In this document: piece after piece, positions 33,826 to 42,971 of the stretch
Numbering within the stretch: the first letter of the stretch is position 1
Layout: each line of letters begins with the position of its first letter
From: Pseudomonadota bacterium
Lineage (GTDB): Bacteria > Pseudomonadota > Alphaproteobacteria > Sphingomonadales > Sphingomonadaceae
Reading direction: 5' to 3'
DNA: 64,000 nucleotides
Assembly (NCBI GenBank): GCA_023394965.1
Contig: JAEWZX010000009.1
Location: 1-64,000, forward strand
Position numbers and translations under genes: made by a program
The notes under the pieces: model-generated
What the model was told of the DNA's origin: nothing
What the model saw: only the letters and a program-made list of their open reading frames with translations
Databases searched by the model: none

Positions 33826-34395
33826 TCAAGCGCACCCTTCGACATAGCCAAGCTCCGGCATAACCCCGACATGCACTGTCGAAACCGTACCGTCTGGATC
33901 GATTTCGAACCTTAGCCGAGGGTCATTGCCAGGCTGCGTCAGATATTTTCCTTCAGGCCCGGTATATTTATGCGGCTCTTCGACAAATCCCGGGAACGCC
34001 GAGCGTACGTCTTCAATCGCGGATCCAGGGCCGACACCTTCCACCAGCTTTACATCGCTGTCGCCAAAAACCGAAATGCGCCGCACCTCACCATTGGTAC
34101 GGATGGCGTAAACGTCAGGAAACTGCGGCGACGACAGCGTTTCGCACCCATTCCCGATCTGTCCTTCGGCTGCGGTAAAGCTACTATTCTTCGGAACCGG
34201 CTGCCCGATCGTCAATCCACCAAGCTCTTCCAGCGTGAGGGTTTTACCACCCGCCGATGCGATCGGAGTTGGCGTTGGTTTAGGGGTTGGGGCTTGCGAA
34301 GCCTGCGTATCGGCTCGCGCAGAAGCATCTCCGGCCTCGGATGAGCAGCCGGCAACAATCAGCGCCGCTGTGAGCGGAAGGATGATATATCTCAT
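33826..34395 (-). CDS. Hypothetical lipoprotein
   Basis: 189 aa. Signal peptide with lipobox LIVAGC (Cys16), then a Pro/Thr linker (PTPKPTPTPIA). The mature domain (LTLEELGGLTIGQPVPKNSS; GVGPGSAIEDVRSAFPGFVE; DPRLRFEIDPDGTVSTVHVG) looks like a small beta-rich periplasmic domain; the VGPGSAIEDVRSAFPG part is reminiscent of a SmpA/BamE-like or DUF1131-type pattern, without a firm match. Nothing is known of its function. Confidence 0.65.
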   Translation of the reverse strand: MRYIILPLTAALIVAGCSSEAGDASARADTQASQAPTPKPTPTPIASAGGKTLTLEELGGLTIGQPVPKNSSFTAAEGQIGNGCETLSSPQFPDVYAIRTNGEVRRISVFGDSDVKLVEGVGPGSAIEDVRSAFPGFVEEPHKYTGPEGKYLTQPGNDPRLRFEIDPDGTVSTVHVGVMPELGYVEGCA

Positions 34396-34591
34396 GCCTG
34401 CACAGCGCGTCGGGATAGAGCCGGTTCCCTACTGAAGTCCGAAATACCGCCGGGTCGAGAGAACTTCCGAAATAAATATATGCCAAACACTAAATTTTCC
34501 GCAGGGTTATGCTATGGCGTTACAATTGACCGACTTGGAATGAAGGAAACATTCCGCTAGGCTGCAAATTTACTCCATAACGGAGGAAAGG

Positions 34592-35089
34592 ATGCCGACA
34601 GCCATTCAGGATCGGACTGAGGCCTTAACTGCGCGCCAGAAAGAATGCCTGCTACTGCTGAAGGACGGAATGACCTCAAAGCAGATTGCGCGAGAGCTCG
34701 ACATCTCTCCGCGCACTGTCGATCAGCATATTGCCGTCGCCCTTGAAAGCCTCGGCGTGAGAAGCCGTCTAGAGGCTATCTCCATGCTGCACGAACAGGA
34801 ACTGCTGGAATCGACAAAGTCCATCCCCCCTTCGTGGATGCCGGACAGGCCCACGCCAGCCAACCTCCTTCGCAAATCGCCTTCAGCGCCCAGTCCCAAG
34901 AAGTTCGGCCGATCACCTCCGACCCGTGGTCCACTATTTCCGCCAGTCGGCGGTTCCGTGAATACTGCCTCGACGGGCAATCGCATCACATGGATGGTCC
35001 GCTTGGCCATCTTGTGTGTGATGCTGACCTGTCTCATGGTTCTATCCGTTTTGGGCGTTTCCGAGATGGTCAGCAGTGCTCCAGCATGA
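34592..35089 (+). CDS. LuxR-type HTH protein with a C-terminal membrane anchor
   Basis: 165 aa. The LuxR/GerE DNA-binding domain is at residues 9-66 (LTARQKECLLLLKDGMTSKQ, RELDISPRTVDQHI), with no receiver or sensor domain before it. A Pro/Ser-rich linker (about 80-125) leads to a single hydrophobic segment at 134-156 (MVRLAILCVMLTCLMVLSVL), so the DNA-binding domain would be tethered to the inner membrane at its C-terminus. I chose ATG 34592, preceded by GGAGGAAAGG. It heads a row of three genes. Confidence 0.85.
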   Translation: MPTAIQDRTEALTARQKECLLLLKDGMTSKQIARELDISPRTVDQHIAVALESLGVRSRLEAISMLHEQELLESTKSIPPSWMPDRPTPANLLRKSPSAPSPKKFGRSPPTRGPLFPPVGGSVNTASTGNRITWMVRLAILCVMLTCLMVLSVLGVSEMVSSAPA

Positions 35090-35141
35090 CTTTATTCGCC
35101 GGACCGGTCCTATTTCGGACGCGGCGAAAGAGGATGAATTT

Positions 35142-35489
35142 ATGCACGACATCGAAACAGCGGCAGGCCGGGTGGTTGCAAACGACACCCAGAAATCCGT
35201 CGAGGCGGTCGATCAAGCCGTAATGTCTCTGGCCCATCTGTGTGCCAGCATCGTGGAGGTCAGCAAGGCTTCGCATTTGCCGGTCGGCACAGCGCAGGGC
35301 GCGCTGTCCATGGCAGGCATGAGCCTGACGAAGATGATCGACAGCCGCGACGACATCAGCCGCGCCACGCGGGAACTGGTCAAGATACAGAAGGCATCCA
35401 ATCTCGAGACGGTCAATTTCGGTTGTCCCCCGCTTCACGAACCGAGCGCGCGCGCAGCAGAAGCACCCGCGGCGAAGCTGGCGGCCTGA
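35142..35489 (+). CDS. Hypothetical helical protein
   Basis: 115 aa from ATG 35142, which is supported by AAGAGG upstream. It is alpha-helical by eye (VEAVDQAVMSLAHLCASIVE, GALSMAGMSLTKMIDSRDDI) with a disordered Ala-rich tail. It contains no membrane segment. Its stop is 1 nt before the next ATG, and a membrane-anchored LuxR-type regulator gene lies 52 bp upstream. The function is unknown. Confidence 0.65.
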   Translation: MHDIETAAGRVVANDTQKSVEAVDQAVMSLAHLCASIVEVSKASHLPVGTAQGALSMAGMSLTKMIDSRDDISRATRELVKIQKASNLETVNFGCPPLHEPSARAAEAPAAKLAA

Positions 35490-35490
35490 G

Positions 35491-35916
35491 ATGAGCGCGA
35501 TCTTCCTGCTTGCCTTCTGGCTTTTCCTGCTGACCGCATTGGCAGTGGCCTGGCAGGCAGGGGATCGCAACGATCGGCGGATCATTCTGGCGATCGGTGG
35601 GGCGGCGCTGGCTTCCGGCGCCACCCACATGCTCTTTTCCGAGAGTGCGGCGCACACGCTTGTGGTCGTGATTGATCTCGCCCTGCTCGTCGTGGTGGTA
35701 CGCTATACCCTATGGAGCAGGCGATACTGGCCCCTCTGGTTTGCGGCCTTTCATTCCACATCGGTGCTGTTTTCCTTCGCTTCCACCATGCTTCCGGGGA
35801 CGCAGCACATCATCGCGGAACGGCTCGCAGGGTTCTGGTCGATACCTGCCATCATCGTGATGGTCATCGGCCTGATCGCCGATCAGCATCGCGGCCTGAT
35901 CGGATCGGGCCGCTGA
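35491..35916 (+). CDS. Hypothetical four-helix membrane protein
   Basis: 141 aa. Membrane segments at about 4-22 (IFLLAFWLFLLTALAVAWQ), 30-48, 57-75 (LVVVIDLALLVVVVRYT) and 110-130 (SIPAIIVMVIGLIAD). No family is known to me. It is coupled to the gene at 35142, with a 1-nt gap. Confidence 0.65.
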   Translation: MSAIFLLAFWLFLLTALAVAWQAGDRNDRRIILAIGGAALASGATHMLFSESAAHTLVVVIDLALLVVVVRYTLWSRRYWPLWFAAFHSTSVLFSFASTMLPGTQHIIAERLAGFWSIPAIIVMVIGLIADQHRGLIGSGR

Positions 35917-35948
35917 GGGGCGGGCAACACCCCCGTTGACGGCAAAGA

Positions 35949-35978
35949 CCCTGCCGCACGGATCGCGTGGCGGCAGGG
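35949..35978. terminator. Hairpin between convergent genes
   Basis: CCCTGCCGC and GCGGCAGGG (9-bp perfect arms, 12-nt loop) lie between the membrane protein (plus) and the HPF-like gene (minus). No T run is present. Confidence 0.4.
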
Positions 35979-36005
35979 CCGGGGCGGGGCCTTACCCGCG
36001 CAGGG

Positions 36006-36350
36006 TCACATCACCTTTTCGGGCCGCGCATCGTGCCGGTGCTTCGATTCCTTGCCGAACAGCCGCGTCAGCCGCTGGGCCATCGTGCTGGCGGCCTTGC
36101 GCGCCGCGGCGTCGACAGTGGGGCCATGTTCGGTCACGCCGATCGGCTTGCCGCCACGCGGGCGGGCTTCGATGGTGCAGCCCTTGTCGTCATTGCCATG
36201 AGTGTGGCGGTGATTGTTGTGGACGTGCACTTCGAGGCGGGTCAGCCGTTCTTCGAACCGTGCCAGCTTTTCACGGACGCTTGTTTCGATGCGCTGGGCG
36301 ACCTCGTCCGTGCCCATGACGCTGCTGTCCGAATTGAACTGGATCTGCAT
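36006..36350 (-). CDS. HPF/RaiA-family ribosome-associated protein, short form
   Basis: 114 aa from ATG 36350 (MQIQFNSDSSVMGTDEVAQR). The HPF/RaiA fold is visible in VREKLARFEERLTRLEVHVH and CTIEARPRGGKPIGVTEHGP, with a basic C-terminus (KHRHDARPEKVM). It has no C-terminal dimerisation domain of long HPF. It probably binds the 30S subunit in stationary phase or stress. An EcfG-like promoter is placed at 36385-36410. The frame is open further upstream, into the 21-bp repeat region, but that extension is not protein-like. Confidence 0.85.
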   Translation of the reverse strand: MQIQFNSDSSVMGTDEVAQRIETSVREKLARFEERLTRLEVHVHNNHRHTHGNDDKGCTIEARPRGGKPIGVTEHGPTVDAAARKAASTMAQRLTRLFGKESKHRHDARPEKVM

Positions 36351-36384
36351 GGCGTTTTCTCTCCTTATGCCTGCTCTCTTCTCC

Positions 36385-36410
36385 AACGTTCGAGATGGGC
36401 ATTGCGGTCC
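36385..36410 (-). promoter_or_regulatory. Candidate EcfG-type promoter of the HPF-like gene
   Basis: On the minus strand GGACC (36410-36406), a 17-nt spacer and CGTT (36388-36385) match the EcfG consensus GGAAC-N16/17-CGTT with one mismatch, 35 bp before the start codon. Ribosome-hibernation genes are often under general stress control. Confidence 0.4.
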
Positions 36411-36505
36411 GGATTTCCAGCGCAATCCGGCAACGTCCAGCCGCGCGATGCGGCCGGGCGGGGCAAGACATGGACCGGGTGTTACACTGTCCAGGCACAA
36501 AAGAA

Positions 36506-36640
36506 GTCGGCTTGTGCGAAAAGGCGTCGGTTTATGGCCTGCGGGCGTCGGCTTGCGGCCCGAAGGTGTCGGCTTGCGCGGCCCGGCTGTCGGCATGGAG
36601 CGAGGAAATGTCGGTTTTCCCCGCGCTCCTGTCGGCTTGT
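36506..36640. repeat. Seven-copy degenerate 21-bp direct repeat
   Basis: The core GTCGG (often GTCGGCTTG) begins at 36506, 36526, 36547, 36568, 36589, 36610 and 36631: one 20-bp step and five of 21 bp. On the minus strand this spans the end and stop codon of the helix-turn-helix gene at 36532 and continues about 25 bp beyond it. In another minus-strand frame the repeats read as KPTxxxR-like heptads. It looks like a degenerate minisatellite. Confidence 0.75.
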
Positions 36641-36993
36641 TCATGGCCCCTGCGCAGATAATCGAGCGCGGCAAGCCCCGGCCCGTCCCAGCGCGAGCGG
36701 GCGGCGTCCATCCGCGCCCTGCTGGCCGCCGCGCGGGCGCGCAGCCCCTTGCGCCGCGCCCCTTCGAACGCTTCGCGAAATTCAGCCCCGTCGAGCCGGG
36801 CGCGCAGGGCATAGGCGGCCTGTCGGCTCATCCCGACTTCGCGCGCCGCTTCCGCCACCCGCCCGCATTTTTCCAGCGCCAGCAGGAAGGCCGCAACCTT
36901 GGGCACGGTCCAGCGGTAATCGGCATTGCACTGGCGGGCCCGCTTGCGAGGGCGGGGCGGAATGGCGGCTTGCGGTGCGATATCATCGGTCAT
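36532..36993 (-). CDS. Helix-turn-helix protein with a repeat-derived C-terminus
   Basis: 153 aa. The opening RPRKRARQCNADYRWTVPKV and ALEKCGRVAEAAREVGMSRQ followed by AAYALRARLDGAEFREAFEG is a resolvase- or LysR-like HTH found in many sphingomonad small proteins. The last 35 residues come from the 21-bp repeats (QADRSAGKTDISSLHADSRA), so the C-terminus is variable by nature. No partner or target is apparent. Confidence 0.6.
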   Translation of the reverse strand: MTDDIAPQAAIPPRPRKRARQCNADYRWTVPKVAAFLLALEKCGRVAEAAREVGMSRQAAYALRARLDGAEFREAFEGARRKGLRARAAASRARMDAARSRWDGPGLAALDYLRRGHEQADRSAGKTDISSLHADSRAAQADTFGPQADARRP

Positions 36994-37041
36994 CCCGCAG
37001 GATGAGCCACAGATACCGGCCTGTAGGAAAATGTTTTCGTA

Positions 37042-37464
37042 TCAGTTGGTGCCGGCGGCCAGCCACAGCGTGCCCAGATCCACCCGCTCGCTACCCGCAA
37101 CCGGGGTGACGGGGTGGCTGGTGTCGGTGATCCACAGAAGGCGGCCCGCCCCATCTTCGATCCGCACCCGCGCATTGGCCCGCACCACACTGTCCAGCGC
37201 GGCACGGGGCACCTCTATCTCGAACGGCAGCGGCACCTGCCGCCCCTCGCTCGAAAAGCGTTTTTCGGCCAGCACCGGAGCCGCCGCATCGGCGCGCGAC
37301 ACATCTTCTATCCGCACGGTCACCACCGCCTCCGGCGGCAGGGCGACACGCTGGCGATAGCTGGCTTCGCCCGCAACGGTGATCACATCGCTTTGGGTCG
37401 GGGTGGTGGCGCAGGCGGCCAGCGGCAGCAGCAGCGCGGCGGCAAGGGGGGCGAGAAGTTTCAT
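37042..37464 (-). CDS. YbaY-family lipoprotein
   Basis: 140 aa. Signal peptide with lipobox LAAC (Cys18). The mature domain ITVAGEASYRQRVALPPEAV, VTVRIEDVSRADAAAPVLAE and VPLPFEIEVPRAAL matches the YbaY family of envelope lipoproteins, a small beta-sandwich. LWITDTSHPVTP near the C-terminus is characteristic. The function is unknown; homologues are often stress-induced. Confidence 0.88.
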   Translation of the reverse strand: MKLLAPLAAALLLPLAACATTPTQSDVITVAGEASYRQRVALPPEAVVTVRIEDVSRADAAAPVLAEKRFSSEGRQVPLPFEIEVPRAALDSVVRANARVRIEDGAGRLLWITDTSHPVTPVAGSERVDLGTLWLAAGTN

Positions 37465-37585
37465 GGCGGGCAAACGCCGGTCACGTCCCCCGTGTTCCTG
37501 CACGCCCCGCCCGCAAGGCGGAATTTCGGAACGCCCCCCTTGCCCCAGGCATTGGATACGTAGCGAACAATAGAAGGAAGCTGTC

Positions 37586-38032
37586 ATGTCATTGTCCAAG
37601 CCCCTCCTCGCCGGTGTCGTCGCCGCCAGTGCGCTGACCGCCGCCTGCGGTGAAACCGCCGCCGAAAAGGACGCCGACCGCGTCGAGGACCAGATCGAGC
37701 TGGAGGCCGACCGCAGCGCGGTTGCTGCCGGTAGTGAAGAAGCCGCGCTGGGCATGACCGAAGCGCAATTGCTGGAGGCCGATCTGGTCACTGCCGACGG
37801 CACCGACCTGGGCGATATCGCGCTGGTCCGCCGGGACGATGATGGCACGGTCACCGGCCTGGTGATCGAGCTGGAAGATACCGATCCCGACCGCTGGGTC
37901 GAAATTCCGATGGATGGCCTGACCACGCGTGCCGATGGCAATGACAAGGATGTCCAAACTGCAATGACCGCCGCCGATCTGGCCGCCCTGCCCGACGCGG
38001 ACATGAGCGGGATGGACAAGGCGACCATGTAA
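37586..38032 (+). CDS. Putative lipoprotein with a PRC-barrel-like domain
   Basis: 148 aa. The signal peptide ends in LTAAC (Cys21). The acidic mature part (ADRVEDQIELEADRSAV) is followed by LLEADLVTADGTDLGDIALV and GTVTGLVIELEDTDPDRWVE, which looks like a PRC-barrel. It ends in an acidic tail. AGGAAG precedes the ATG by a few bases. A terminator (38058-38090) follows. The function is unknown. Confidence 0.7.
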   Translation: MSLSKPLLAGVVAASALTAACGETAAEKDADRVEDQIELEADRSAVAAGSEEAALGMTEAQLLEADLVTADGTDLGDIALVRRDDDGTVTGLVIELEDTDPDRWVEIPMDGLTTRADGNDKDVQTAMTAADLAALPDADMSGMDKATM

Positions 38033-38057
38033 GCGCCACCCTTCGGCCAACCCGCGA

Positions 38058-38090
38058 AACCCGCGCCGGAGCGATCCGGGGCGGGTTTTT
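38058..38090 (+). terminator. Rho-independent terminator
   Basis: AACCCGCGCCGG and CCGGGGCGGGTT (one mismatch, 6-nt loop) followed by TTT, directly after the PRC-barrel-like lipoprotein gene. Confidence 0.85.
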
Positions 38091-38179
38091 GCTGCCCGGC
38101 CCCACGGGGGAATCAGGCTGGCGGGAATTGTACTGGCCGGAATTATACGATGGGGCGAAGCGATGCTAAGGCGGCGTCA

Positions 38180-38674
38180 ATGCCCGCACCGCACACCCCG
38201 CCCGCCACCCGTGATCCGGCCATCACCATCCTTGTCGATGCGGATGCCTGCCCGGTGAAGGATGAAATCTACCGCGTGGCGGAACGCCACGGCGCGCAGG
38301 TGCGCGTGGTCAGCAACGATATCTTCCGCGTGCCGGTGAGCGAGCGGGTGAAGCGCGTGGTGGTGGGCGATGGTTTCGACGCTGCGGACGACTGGATTGC
38401 CGACAATGCGGGCCCACGCACCGTGGTGATCACGGCCGACATCCTGCTGGCCGAACGCTGCCTGAAAGAAGGCGCGCAGGTGCTGGCGCACAATGGCAAG
38501 CCCTTCGATGCCTCCAGCATCGGCGGCGCGGTAGCCACGCGCGCGATCATGGCGGATCTGCGTGCCGGGATGGACGGGATCGGCGGCGGCCCGCCACCCT
38601 TCAGCAAGGCCGACCGGTCACGGTTCCTGCAGGCGCTGGACAAGGTGTTGGTCGGGACAAGGCGGTCAGGCTGA
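38180..38674 (+). CDS. YaiI/YqxD (UPF0178) family protein
   Basis: 164 aa. ITILVDADACPVKDEIYRVA, VVVGDGFDAADDWIADNAGP and ITADILLAERCLKEGAQVLA are the conserved blocks of DUF188, a PIN-like fold with clustered acidic residues that suggests a nuclease. ATG 38180 is chosen over an upstream ATG at 38150. It overlaps nothing and stands apart from the convergent small gene at 38681. Confidence 0.93.
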   Translation: MPAPHTPPATRDPAITILVDADACPVKDEIYRVAERHGAQVRVVSNDIFRVPVSERVKRVVVGDGFDAADDWIADNAGPRTVVITADILLAERCLKEGAQVLAHNGKPFDASSIGGAVATRAIMADLRAGMDGIGGGPPPFSKADRSRFLQALDKVLVGTRRSG

Positions 38675-38680
38675 GCAGGC

Positions 38681-38836
38681 TCAGCCCGCTTTCTTCGCCT
38701 TATGCGCGGCAATCGCTTCGTCGATCGCGACGATCCGCTGCCGCTCGGGCGTGTCCTTGGCCAGCCCCTTGAGGCGGCAGGTCGCCCAGAGCTGGCGGCG
38801 TTCGGATTCGAGATTTTTCAGATAAAGATCGGCCAT
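38681..38836 (-). CDS. Small hypothetical protein
   Basis: 51 aa: MADLYLKNLESERRQLWATC then RLKGLAKDTPERQRIVAIDE and a Lys/Ala tail. Basic and helical, too short to assign. I recall similar short proteins in sphingomonads. Convergent with the YaiI-like gene, with 6 bp between the stops. Confidence 0.5.
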   Translation of the reverse strand: MADLYLKNLESERRQLWATCRLKGLAKDTPERQRIVAIDEAIAAHKAKKAG

Positions 38837-38888
38837 GCCGGTGCCTATGGGCGCATCGATGCGCGCTGGCCAGTGGGGCGTGCGGCGA

Positions 38889-39095
38889 TCACTCCTCGTC
38901 GCTGCGCCGCCCGTCGCGTTCCTTCGCGACACCCTTGAACGGCTCGCCATCCGATTTGACATCCATGAACTGCCCCGCCGCGGGCGAACCCTCTTCGCGA
39001 TTGCGCTTGGTCCATTTGCCGGTTGCCGTGTTCTTAACCTGACTGCGATCATCGACCGAGCCGATGCGATGATCGTCACCTGTATTGCGTGCCAT
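38889..39095 (-). CDS. Small hypothetical protein with a TGK-type core
   Basis: 68 aa: VKNTATGKWTKRNREEGSPA, then GQFMDVKSDGEPFKGVAKER. The form resembles small sphingomonad and rhizobial proteins with the V-K-N-x-x-T-G-K-x-x-K-R pattern and a C-terminal FKGV. It is very hydrophilic. The start is ATG 39095; a longer frame exists but shows no similarity. The function is unknown. Confidence 0.55.
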   Translation of the reverse strand: MARNTGDDHRIGSVDDRSQVKNTATGKWTKRNREEGSPAAGQFMDVKSDGEPFKGVAKERDGRRSDEE

Positions 39096-39150
39096 TGTCG
39101 GCCTCCTTTGAAAGACCAACGGGCGGGGATTCCGGGGTGTTCCCGTACGC

Positions 39151-39909
39151 CTAAGCTTCGAGCTCCAAAGGATACTCGTCATAAGTCTGGCCATGCAACT
39201 CACGGCCTGCGGCCTTTTTATTTCTTCCGCCCCACTGCTTGAAGAAGAAAGCCACGTCATCTCGACGACAAATTTCGAGAAGGCGCTCGACCCATTCCTC
39301 CTTCATGGGGCGCGCCCGTGGGCCAGATTCACCACCTACTATGGCCCAATGAACACCTCTGAGATTTATGTCTTTGATTTCACCGATCAGCGGCTCGAAT
39401 GAGATGAACAATGTCGCCTTCGTGATTGATACCAAGTGCTTGACGCGGTCTGCAACTTCACTGTTCTCGACTGACGTTCCAACCCAAATGTGGGGTTCTG
39501 CCTGAATCAAGCCAGAAGCAAAAAGCTCCGCCATTCGGCCTGGGCGCTTCGTCAAAATCTGGAAATGATGTTGCGGGCATGCAATCATCGTTTTCCAAAC
39601 CCGTTGAATGAAAGCATCAGGGACATCGGGATGGAACAAATCTGACATAGAATTAACGAAAATCCGCTTTGGCTTACGCCATTCAAGGGGCGCGGAAAGA
39701 CTGCTCTCATCAACGTTGACGCGGCCGGTCCAAATGTATCGCCCCCCACTCTTACGAGTAGTCCCCGCGTACTTGTGGTGACCCATCGCTTGGAGCCTCG
39801 CAGCCATTCTCATAGCGTAGCAGTTGCTGCATCCGCTCGATGCAATCGTGCAACCGGCAACAGGATTCCAAGTTACATCAGTCCATTCAATTTCCGAGTT
39901 GCTAGCCAT
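39151..39909 (-). CDS. Three-Cys-motif protein of the phage Gp37/Gp68 (DUF5131) family
   Basis: 252 aa. The N-terminus IEWTDVTWNPVAGC then TIASSGCSNCYAMRMAARLQ gives three cysteines (Cys20, Cys27, Cys30), the motif that names the family; by spacing they could bind an Fe-S cluster or zinc, and a radical-SAM-like fold has been proposed. Conserved IFVNSMSDLFHPDVPDAFIQ, FQILTKRPGR and ILTKRP-type parts follow, and WAIVGGESGPRARPM near the end. ATG 39909 overlaps the tcmP stop by 1 nt (TAATG). The DNA is more AT-rich than its neighbours, pointing to transfer. Confidence 0.9.
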   Translation of the reverse strand: MASNSEIEWTDVTWNPVAGCTIASSGCSNCYAMRMAARLQAMGHHKYAGTTRKSGGRYIWTGRVNVDESSLSAPLEWRKPKRIFVNSMSDLFHPDVPDAFIQRVWKTMIACPQHHFQILTKRPGRMAELFASGLIQAEPHIWVGTSVENSEVADRVKHLVSITKATLFISFEPLIGEIKDINLRGVHWAIVGGESGPRARPMKEEWVERLLEICRRDDVAFFFKQWGGRNKKAAGRELHGQTYDEYPLELEA

Positions 39910-40808
39910 TACTTCAGGACCGCCTTTGCTAACCGCATCGCTATCGTTTGAGCGCGTTCGCTTGGGTTTGCGCAAGCAAACATGAGTGAAAAGTAGTGAA
40001 TTCCATCCTTACCGAGCGGAAGCGTTTCATCCAGCACCTGACCGTTGAACGCTAGGCCGACCCGTTCTTTTGCCACCTTCTCGAACCAAGCGATATCGAC
40101 AGCGCGCTGCGATCGGAATTGTGGCTGGTCGAAAAGGTCATTCCCGATTTCCTCGGTAACCGACGCCCTTTCTCGCCAAGCTTTGGTGCCGAGAGCAGCA
40201 TCGACCCTCGGCCCCCCGTCTGGGTTTATGTCCCCTGCTCCCGAAACCTGACGGTACATCGCAAAGACCGGAACGAGATACCACAGATCTACAGCCTTCG
40301 TTGCGCCGAGCATTTTTAGTGTCTCGAAATTGATCTGAAGCCCGAATGGATCGAGAAAAACGAGCGCTCGTGTGCTCTTCCAATCATATTTTTCACAAAC
40401 CTGCCTAAGCATATCGTTTGCATCGAGGCCTGTAATTTCTACGCGGTCTTTCAGGTGAGGGAATTCTTCGTCGACAATCTTACTCAGCGCTCTGACATTC
40501 GCCTGCTTCTTGTCATTGAGCAGATACCGATGAAATGGAGGATCGCTTGCTAACGCGCGAACAGCGGAGCCAGTAAGTATCTGGTCTGCTTCGAGCACGG
40601 GCATAGAAAAGCCATCCAACCGGGCCTGCTTAGCGCTTTCCTTTTCTGCCTTGGAAACAGCCTTCGGCATCGAATGGCCTGACCCGGCGCAGGCATCAAT
40701 GTATAGAAGATCAAATTGCTGCTTCTTGAGGACCTGCCGGTACGGCCTGAGGTAGCTTTCGACTGCGTCGAGCTTCTTTCGAGTGTACTCATCGCCAAAT
40801 TCTTGCAC
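39909..40808 (-). CDS. tcmP: Three-Cys-motif partner protein TcmP
   Basis: 299 aa from a GTG start with GGGGG upstream. It resembles TcmP (TIGR04474-type), the protein almost always encoded beside three-Cys Gp37/Gp68 proteins. It looks like a SAM-dependent methyltransferase: IDACAGSG at residues 37-44, a later FLDPFGLQI at 151-159 and LWYLVPVFAMYRQ. Its stop overlaps the partner start by 1 nt. The pair is AT-richer than thiC and the small genes on either side. The function is unknown; defence or RNA/DNA modification is possible. Confidence 0.9.
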   Translation of the reverse strand: MQEFGDEYTRKKLDAVESYLRPYRQVLKKQQFDLLYIDACAGSGHSMPKAVSKAEKESAKQARLDGFSMPVLEADQILTGSAVRALASDPPFHRYLLNDKKQANVRALSKIVDEEFPHLKDRVEITGLDANDMLRQVCEKYDWKSTRALVFLDPFGLQINFETLKMLGATKAVDLWYLVPVFAMYRQVSGAGDINPDGGPRVDAALGTKAWRERASVTEEIGNDLFDQPQFRSQRAVDIAWFEKVAKERVGLAFNGQVLDETLPLGKDGIHYFSLMFACANPSERAQTIAMRLAKAVLK

Positions 40809-40878
40809 GGCACCCCCATCTGGAACGTTTAGGGAACGCTATAGTCGAAAGCAAAAATATGCAAGGCCTTCCAATTCG

Positions 40879-42780
<1,902 letters not shown>

Positions 42781-42827
42781 GCGAATGCTCTCTCCATTAG
42801 GCGAAGGAAGAGCGGGATTATCGTGCC

Positions 42828-42925
42828 GCTCCACTCCCTCCGCCGATGCTAATCGGTTCAGGTTCAACGGGTCGCAGGGCGTGACACCTACCTCTCAGCC
42901 AACACTGGCTCCCCGGGGATCGATA
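42828..42925 (-). promoter_or_regulatory. TPP riboswitch (THI element) upstream of thiC
   Basis: On the minus strand the leader has GGGGAGCC at the start, the conserved GCTGAGA core (about 42893-42899), then ACCCGTTGAACCTGA and GCGGAGGGAG at the end. These are the conserved sequences of the thiamine pyrophosphate riboswitch. It ends about 50 bp before the thiC ATG, where it could block translation or transcription when TPP is high. Confidence 0.93.
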
Positions 42926-42971
42926 TGGTGTAGAGCTTCGCAACGCTTCCGTCCAGCGTTGCCGGGCAGAG

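Noticed and set aside
36506..36640. CRISPR array
   Set aside because: The 20-21 bp spacing leaves no room for spacers, the units are degenerate and no cas gene is near.
36006..36812. 268-codon extended form of the HPF-like gene
   Set aside because: The added N-terminal part is built from the 21-bp repeats and overlaps the HTH gene; the family start is at 36350.
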